A program made the position numbers and the translations under genes. Under the pieces are notes generated by a model that worked only from the letters and a program-made list of their open reading frames with translations, was not told where the DNA came from and did not search any database. 10,448 nucleotides of DNA. It comes from Methylovulum sp. (lineage in GTDB: Bacteria; Pseudomonadota; Gammaproteobacteria; Methylococcales; Methylomonadaceae). This document shows, piece by piece, positions 6,338 through 10,448 of this stretch; position 1 is the first letter of the stretch; the number at the start of each line of letters is the position of its first letter. The stretch lies in contig JAQTNZ010000037.1 of the NCBI GenBank assembly GCA_028713595.1, positions 1 through 10,448 of the forward strand, written 5' to 3'.

Positions 6338-6968
6338 GCAATTTGAAAGCAACATCAAAACTGTCAAGGAAATGGATGCCTTATATCATCATTTAACCAG
6401 CGATTTACAATTGCCTAATGATTTGTCTGATATTTTAAGATCCCAATTAGTCTACGCTGTCAGTGCCTTAGATAAGCTAATCCATGAATTGGTCAGGATA
6501 GGGATGTTACAGGCTTTTGTAGACCAACGCCCAAAAACCAAAAAATTCAGTGGCTTTTCCATTTCCTTAGCAACGTATAACAATATCCAGAAAAGCAGCC
6601 AACAACCATTGGGTATCTTACCGCTTGAAACGCCAGCCTATTTTTTTGAGCAAGAAATTATTGTCAAACATAAATACTTGGCTTTTCAAGAACCCGACAA
6701 AATAGCTGATGCCTTAAGTTTCATTTGGGAAGAAAAGCAAAAATGGCAAAAAATAGCGGCGTATTTTAACGGTTCCGATGACGCTATCAAGAAGGAATTA
6801 AAAAGTATCGTTAGCCGTAGAAATCAAATAGTCCATGAGGCTGACATTGATTTACAAACGAATAGGCGCAATGGCATTGATGAAAGTGACGTAAAAGCAG
6901 CGGTCAACTTCATTTTTCAGCTGGGTGACACTATCTTTAAATGCTGCACTGCCGAAAACCCACGTTAA
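6321..6968 (+). CDS. HEPN-type protein with RX4H motif (second gene of ParA-HEPN pair)
   Basis: This 215-residue protein is mostly alpha-helical by eye. It carries RRNQIVHEADID at 166-177, containing the RX4H signature (R167, H172) that forms the RNase site of HEPN domains. An earlier helix, LRSQLVYAVSALDKLIHELV (39-58), resembles the first helix of RiboL-PSP-type HEPN proteins, in which a conserved acidic residue (here D51) helps the active site. The middle (about 70-135) is an insert of unknown fold. HEPN proteins are RNases found as toxins, abortive-infection factors and CRISPR effectors; such a role here is inference. The ATG at 6321 lies inside the end of the ParA-like gene without a Shine-Dalgarno site, so translation is probably coupled to ParA. 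A+T-rich like its partner. An inactive or binding-only HEPN is the main alternative. Confidence 0.72.
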   Translation: MHKAFKQFESNIKTVKEMDALYHHLTSDLQLPNDLSDILRSQLVYAVSALDKLIHELVRIGMLQAFVDQRPKTKKFSGFSISLATYNNIQKSSQQPLGILPLETPAYFFEQEIIVKHKYLAFQEPDKIADALSFIWEEKQKWQKIAAYFNGSDDAIKKELKSIVSRRNQIVHEADIDLQTNRRNGIDESDVKAAVNFIFQLGDTIFKCCTAENPR

Positions 6969-7020
6969 ATACAGGGCAAGCATGCCATCCAAACATACCG
7001 CACTTAGCCTTACCGCATCT

Positions 7021-8088
7021 CTAACCCACCCTCTTAATCGCATAAACCGCCCCCGATAACACCAGCAAGCTGGGGATAAAGGCGATCAACGGCGGGTTAA
7101 GGCTATAGATCAGGCCGATGTGGCTGATGGTCATGTCGAGGACGTTAAAGCCCATGCCGATGACCACACCGATCAAAATACGGCTGGCGGCGCTGACACC
7201 GCGCTTAACACCGATGACAAACGGCGTGGACACCAGCAACATGGCAAAAATGACCAGCGGCGTGACCACCCTGCCCCAAAACGACATTTCATACAGTTGT
7301 GATTTTTGTTGGTTGTCTTTTAAAAACGTCACATACACAGCCAAATCATATAATGACAAATTGTCGGGGTTGACTACGACAATTTTCAACAAATCAGGGG
7401 AAATGGACGAATTCCATAGCTGCTCCTGGGTACTACTGGCTTGCATTTGTGTGTTGGACACCGCCGAATCTTGAATATCTTGCAGCCGCCATTGTTGCTT
7501 GCCCAAATACACGCCTTCATTGGCATGGATGGCGTGCAACAAATGCCGTTGCGCATCCGTTTCATAAATGCTGATGTCGGCGAGGTTGCCATTATCTTTA
7601 ATCAGGCGGATATTGATAAAGCGGTTGCCTTCGCGTAACCAAATCCCATACTTTAAATTACGGAAAAAAGCGTTGTGCTGGGCGGTGGCCCGCATCACTT
7701 GCGCCTTTTCTTCGGCAACCGGGGCGACAAACTCACCGACAAACACCGCCACCACCACCAGAAAACAACCGGCGACCAGCACCGCTCTGATAATCCCGAA
7801 CACCGACAGGCCACTCGCCCGCATGGCGATCAGTTCATGGTTATTCGCCATCGACCCCAAGGCGAACAAGCTGCCTATCAACGCCGAAGCGGGCATCAGC
7901 TCATAAAACACCGTGGGCGAGGTCATGGTGACAAAATAGCACACGTCCATCAGGGTATAGTCGCCCCGCCCTATATCATCCAACTCATCACTGAAGGTGA
8001 ACAAATCAAATAAGGTCAACAGCAAAATGGCCGCCATGAACGCCGCTTTTAAAATATCAATGACAATATAACGCGTCAGCACATTCAT
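7021..8088 (-). CDS. lptG: LPS export ABC transporter permease LptG
   Basis: LptG and LptF form the membrane part of the LptB2FG transporter, which pulls lipopolysaccharide out of the inner membrane and feeds it to the LptC-LptA bridge. This 355-residue protein has the family layout. A first membrane helix (about 10-33) is followed by the amphipathic stretch FSDELDDIGRGDYTLMD (32-48). Two more helices (about 60-82 and 96-122) bracket the cytoplasmic coupling segment NNHELIAMRASGLS (82-95). A periplasmic beta-jellyroll domain (about 123-265) comes next, then three C-terminal helices (about 273-297, 302-325, 333-352). It starts with ATG overlapping the lptF stop by 4 nt (ATGA at 8085-8088), so translation is coupled. 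As the second of the pair it fits LptG rather than LptF. It converges with the HEPN gene, 52 bases away. Confidence 0.96.
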   Translation of the reverse strand: MNVLTRYIVIDILKAAFMAAILLLTLFDLFTFSDELDDIGRGDYTLMDVCYFVTMTSPTVFYELMPASALIGSLFALGSMANNHELIAMRASGLSVFGIIRAVLVAGCFLVVVAVFVGEFVAPVAEEKAQVMRATAQHNAFFRNLKYGIWLREGNRFINIRLIKDNGNLADISIYETDAQRHLLHAIHANEGVYLGKQQWRLQDIQDSAVSNTQMQASSTQEQLWNSSISPDLLKIVVVNPDNLSLYDLAVYVTFLKDNQQKSQLYEMSFWGRVVTPLVIFAMLLVSTPFVIGVKRGVSAASRILIGVVIGMGFNVLDMTISHIGLIYSLNPPLIAFIPSLLVLSGAVYAIKRVG

Positions 8089-9221
8089 GATACACCCCGC
8101 CGAGTCAGATTAAGATAACACCAGCGCCAGCCATATAACCTAGCCAACAGCACCCCGCCCACCAGCAACAGCAACATATTGACCCCCGCCCCGCCCAGCC
8201 ACGCCGGAATAACCTCTTTAGTGACCCACAACTGGCTGATCCGCAACACATTGCCGTAACAAAAATAAATCACGAACCCTGTCAAAATATTGCCGAACGC
8301 GCCGCCGCGTGGCGAAATTTGCGCCAGCGGCACCCCCAGCAAACTCAGCAACAACATCCCTAACGGGATGGACCAACGCCGTTGCAATTCCGCGCTATCG
8401 ACCGCCGTGTTAGAAGTCCAAAGGGTTTCGGCGGCGATGGCGGTACGGGTATAAAAGACCGCCGTGTCCGGCTCTTCCACCCTAACCGCATATTCATCGA
8501 ACTTTTCAATGACAAAATCCAACCGCCCAGGTACACCTTGGACGCGCTCACCATGCTTAAAAATGACATAACGGCCTTCCGGCAAATCCCGCAACCGCGC
8601 CGATTCGGCGGTGATGATGCTGGGTGTGCCGCCTTCGCGGTGCTGGACAAAGACATCGTGCATGATATTGTCGTTGCTGATGTTTTCGACATAAAACACC
8701 AAATCGCCCAAACTGTATTCGCTAAACTTGCCAGCGGCGATACCGCGCAAATCCGAAGACTCATCACCCTCGTGCATGATTTTAGTCGTGGTGGCTTCCG
8801 CCCACGGGGTCGTGTACAAAGACAAAGCGGCGGCGGCGACACTTAACGGGAACACCAGCAAAAACACGGCGCGGTACAAGGTCAACACCCCGCCGCCCGC
8901 CGAAGCGATGGCCGACATTTCCTGATCGCGGTACATCTTTCCCAACACCATAAGCACCGCCATAAACAAAGCCGCAGGCAACAACGACACCCCTATGGAA
9001 ATGGTTTTTAACGCCAACAACGTCGCCAGCGTCTCGCTGGACACCCGCCCTTGGATGGCCTTATCCAACACCCTGATAAATTCACGGCTAACGATAATCA
9101 CCACAATCACCGACCACACCGACAACAGCGTTTTCAGCAAATCTAGGGCAATCAGCCTATCCAGCACCGTTAAGGTAAAGGTACGGCGGATTTTTAAAGT
9201 CTTAGGGCAATCGGGCAACAA
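8085..9221 (-). CDS. lptF: LPS export ABC transporter permease LptF (TTG start)
   Basis: LptF partners LptG and the ATPase LptB in lipopolysaccharide extraction from the inner membrane. The 378 residues include a first membrane helix (about 28-46), helices at about 72-95 and 112-135, and the cytoplasmic coupling segment YRDQEMSAIASAGGG (97-111). A periplasmic jellyroll domain covers about 136-280 (with FSEYSLGDLVFYVE and RLRDLPEGRYVIFKHGER). C-terminal helices lie at about 284-302, 308-327 and 341-362. The start is TTG at 9221, six bases after a strong AAGGAG (9228-9233). No ATG is available before the first helix, though a GTG just before LDRLIALDLLK would give a shorter N-terminus but lacks a ribosome site. 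It lies 89 bases downstream of the HNH gene on the same strand, which may bring readthrough transcription. Confidence 0.95.
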   Translation of the reverse strand: MLPDCPKTLKIRRTFTLTVLDRLIALDLLKTLLSVWSVIVVIIVSREFIRVLDKAIQGRVSSETLATLLALKTISIGVSLLPAALFMAVLMVLGKMYRDQEMSAIASAGGGVLTLYRAVFLLVFPLSVAAAALSLYTTPWAEATTTKIMHEGDESSDLRGIAAGKFSEYSLGDLVFYVENISNDNIMHDVFVQHREGGTPSIITAESARLRDLPEGRYVIFKHGERVQGVPGRLDFVIEKFDEYAVRVEEPDTAVFYTRTAIAAETLWTSNTAVDSAELQRRWSIPLGMLLLSLLGVPLAQISPRGGAFGNILTGFVIYFCYGNVLRISQLWVTKEVIPAWLGGAGVNMLLLLVGGVLLARLYGWRWCYLNLTRRGVS

Positions 9222-9227
9222 ACGGGA

Positions 9228-9233
9228 CTCCTT
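9228..9233 (-). promoter_or_regulatory. Strong Shine-Dalgarno site that decides the lptF start
   Basis: On the minus strand AAGGAG is followed after six bases by the TTG at 9221. Because the frame has no ATG near here, this site is the main argument for a TTG start. Confidence 0.7.
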
Positions 9234-9310
9234 TTAATTATGGCTTTGGGCAAGTCCATATTGGTTTGATGTCTCGCCACAATAAGAACAAAAAGTTAAA
9301 ACACAACCCT

Positions 9311-10147
9311 CTAGTAAATATCTTCAACAGAATAAAAACTAAAAACATCATTGACGGTTATATTCATCATAGCGAGGATACTCGGCCTTTTATCAACCAG
9401 CCGAGTAATGATGTCTCTGGTCAGGCTTGTATCAGCATGATGTATCGCCCTATGGCAATAAGGGCAAAGGCTGAAAATATTATCTAATGTATCAAGCTTT
9501 TGTGGCGTTATTTTCTGTAATGCCATGGGGATTAAATGATGTGCCTCAAGATAAGGCAACTGTGTATGCCTTGAGTTAAAAAGCTTGTGCGCCGGATTGT
9601 ACTCACATTGGTATTTTGCCATTTGCATCCTTGCCAAAGCCAAGCCTCTATCCCTTGAAAAAATGTCACGCGCTTTCAGCCGATTTATTTTTATTTCATC
9701 CAATTCCAAAAGCGAATCCTGATAAACCCCTTCCGTTTCATCATAAACCATGATGATATTTTCATCCCGCCATTGTGCTTCCGCCATGCTGCCTATCCAT
9801 AAGGCATGATCGCTTGCAAACATAAACCAAACGGAATTTGCCACAGGCTTAAAACCAGCCTTTGCTGACAAATATAAGCGCAATTCCGTTTTATTGGGTT
9901 TTGGAAAGACAATATTAAGCGTTATTTCTTCACCATTAGGGTATAACCTAAAAGTCTTTCCCGCCTTATCCTTATCCGCTGCCACATTGCCACTATGAAT
10001 GTTTTCCCTACCAAAAAAACCTATCAACAAATCCGCTTCCGAATCCGTGACGGTAATTTGAGAGTCGTAATATTCCCGCTCGGTGACAATGGAATAAGAC
10101 CCTATCTGGGTATTGAATTTTAATTTCTGGTTAGCTCCAAATTGCAT
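9311..10147 (-). CDS. HNH endonuclease, probable restriction partner of the adjacent methyltransferase
   Basis: This 278-residue protein has a C-terminal HNH (beta-beta-alpha metal) nuclease domain at about 176-240. C181 with H187 and CPYC (228-231) are likely zinc ligands. YLEAHHLIPM (199-208) holds the catalytic histidine H204, LDNIFSLC (221-228) supplies the asparagine N223, and CHRAIHH the last histidine H232. Residues about 1-150 form a domain I do not recognise; it has many alternating hydrophobic positions (TLNIVFPKP, VWFMFASDHALWIGSM) and could be the DNA-recognition part. Its ATG overlaps the stop of the cytosine-5 methyltransferase by one base (TAATG). That coupling and the order methyltransferase-nuclease suggest a type II restriction-modification system. 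A modification-dependent nuclease is an alternative. A+T-rich compared with the lpt genes. Confidence 0.85.
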   Translation of the reverse strand: MQFGANQKLKFNTQIGSYSIVTEREYYDSQITVTDSEADLLIGFFGRENIHSGNVAADKDKAGKTFRLYPNGEEITLNIVFPKPNKTELRLYLSAKAGFKPVANSVWFMFASDHALWIGSMAEAQWRDENIIMVYDETEGVYQDSLLELDEIKINRLKARDIFSRDRGLALARMQMAKYQCEYNPAHKLFNSRHTQLPYLEAHHLIPMALQKITPQKLDTLDNIFSLCPYCHRAIHHADTSLTRDIITRLVDKRPSILAMMNITVNDVFSFYSVEDIY

Positions 10148-10448
10148 TATTGCGCTTCCAAATAGTTAAAAATTTTTTCGGCAATTTTCTTTATCTCGGG
10201 CAATGCGACCGAATTGCCAAATTGCTTGTAAGCCGCCGCTTTACTGACTGGAATCTTAAACGTTTCAGGATAACCCTGTAACCGTGCGCATTCTCTAGGC
10301 GTTAACATCCGTGGGTTTTTGTCTTGTTGAGGAATTAGGCATTCTTTGCCATCTTTCCCATAACGTGCCACTAAGGTATTGGCAGGTTTCTCAATATCCG
10401 TACAAAACGCCGTGAATCCGGCTCCCCTCGCTAAATTGGTTGCCGTCC
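10147..10448 (-). CDS. DNA cytosine-5 methyltransferase, C-terminal part (runs off right edge)
   Basis: The minus-strand frame is open from the right edge to the TAA at 10147-10149, giving about 100 residues of the C-terminus. A GTG at 10371 is not the true start: the frame continues upstream with coding-like sequence (...FTAFCTDIEKPANTLVARYGKDG). The end carries the conserved motif IX, RMLTPRECARLQGYPETF, and motif X, YKQFGNSVALPEI, of C5-methyltransferases, which transfer a methyl group from S-adenosylmethionine to cytosine in a short target site. The catalytic PC motif and most of the target-recognition domain lie outside the window, so the recognised sequence cannot be guessed. It is followed at once by the HNH nuclease gene. 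Confidence 0.93.
   Translation of the reverse strand, partial: TATNLARGAGFTAFCTDIEKPANTLVARYGKDGKECLIPQQDKNPRMLTPRECARLQGYPETFKIPVSKAAAYKQFGNSVALPEIKKIAEKIFNYLEAQ

Noticed and set aside
6969..7020. Terminator between the convergent HEPN and lptG genes
   Set aside because: Only a very short stem (GGCA/TGCC) without a T-run is visible on either strand.
8382..8846. 154-codon plus-strand ORF opposite lptF
   Set aside because: It is the antisense of the periplasmic domain of a conserved gene, without a ribosome site or domain.
1..10448. CRISPR array, tRNA or rRNA genes, insertion sequence transposase
   Set aside because: No regularly spaced short repeats, no tRNA-like cloverleaf or rRNA segment, and no transposase motif were seen on either strand.

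Overview
The window looks like the chromosome of a gammaproteobacterium. PurM matches the E. coli-type protein along its whole length, and a coupled lptF-lptG pair encodes the inner-membrane part of the lipopolysaccharide export machine, so the cell is Gram-negative. The mix of core genes, secreted repeat proteins and palindromic intergenic elements would fit a methanotroph of the Methylococcales, but that placement is only an inference from style.

Layout. 1-360 (minus) is the N-terminal part of a protein built from 44-residue RCC1-like repeats, running off the left edge. 361-947 is a long intergenic stretch with a 12-bp perfect hairpin and a doubtful 42-codon ORF. 948-2201 (plus) is a dicarboxylate/amino-acid symporter of the DAACS family. 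It converges on 2294-3178 (minus), an exported CAP/SCP-domain protein, with a nested palindrome between them that should terminate the minus-strand gene. 3179-3664 holds a multi-hairpin element that looks like a dispersed repeat, plus two short palindromes. 3665-4708 (plus) is purM, followed not by purN but by a Uma2-family (PD-(D/E)XK) gene.

5294-6968 (plus) is the most interesting part: an AT-rich, overlapping gene pair encoding a solitary ParA/MinD-like ATPase and a protein with a HEPN-type RNase motif (RNQIVH). No ParB gene is visible. It sits between purM-uma2 and the lptFG genes, and looks like an acquired cassette, possibly a toxin or anti-phage module.

7021-9221 (minus) is lptF-lptG, with a 4-nt overlap and a TTG start for lptF. 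Upstream on the same strand are an HNH nuclease gene (9311-10147) and the C-terminal part of a DNA cytosine-5 methyltransferase (10147-10448, continuing beyond the edge). Their stop and start codons overlap, so they look like a type II restriction-modification operon directly upstream of lptF.

Overall, housekeeping genes (purM, lptF, lptG) are interleaved with accessory genes (Uma2, ParA-HEPN, methyltransferase-HNH). This suggests a place where defence-type cargo has accumulated between core genes.
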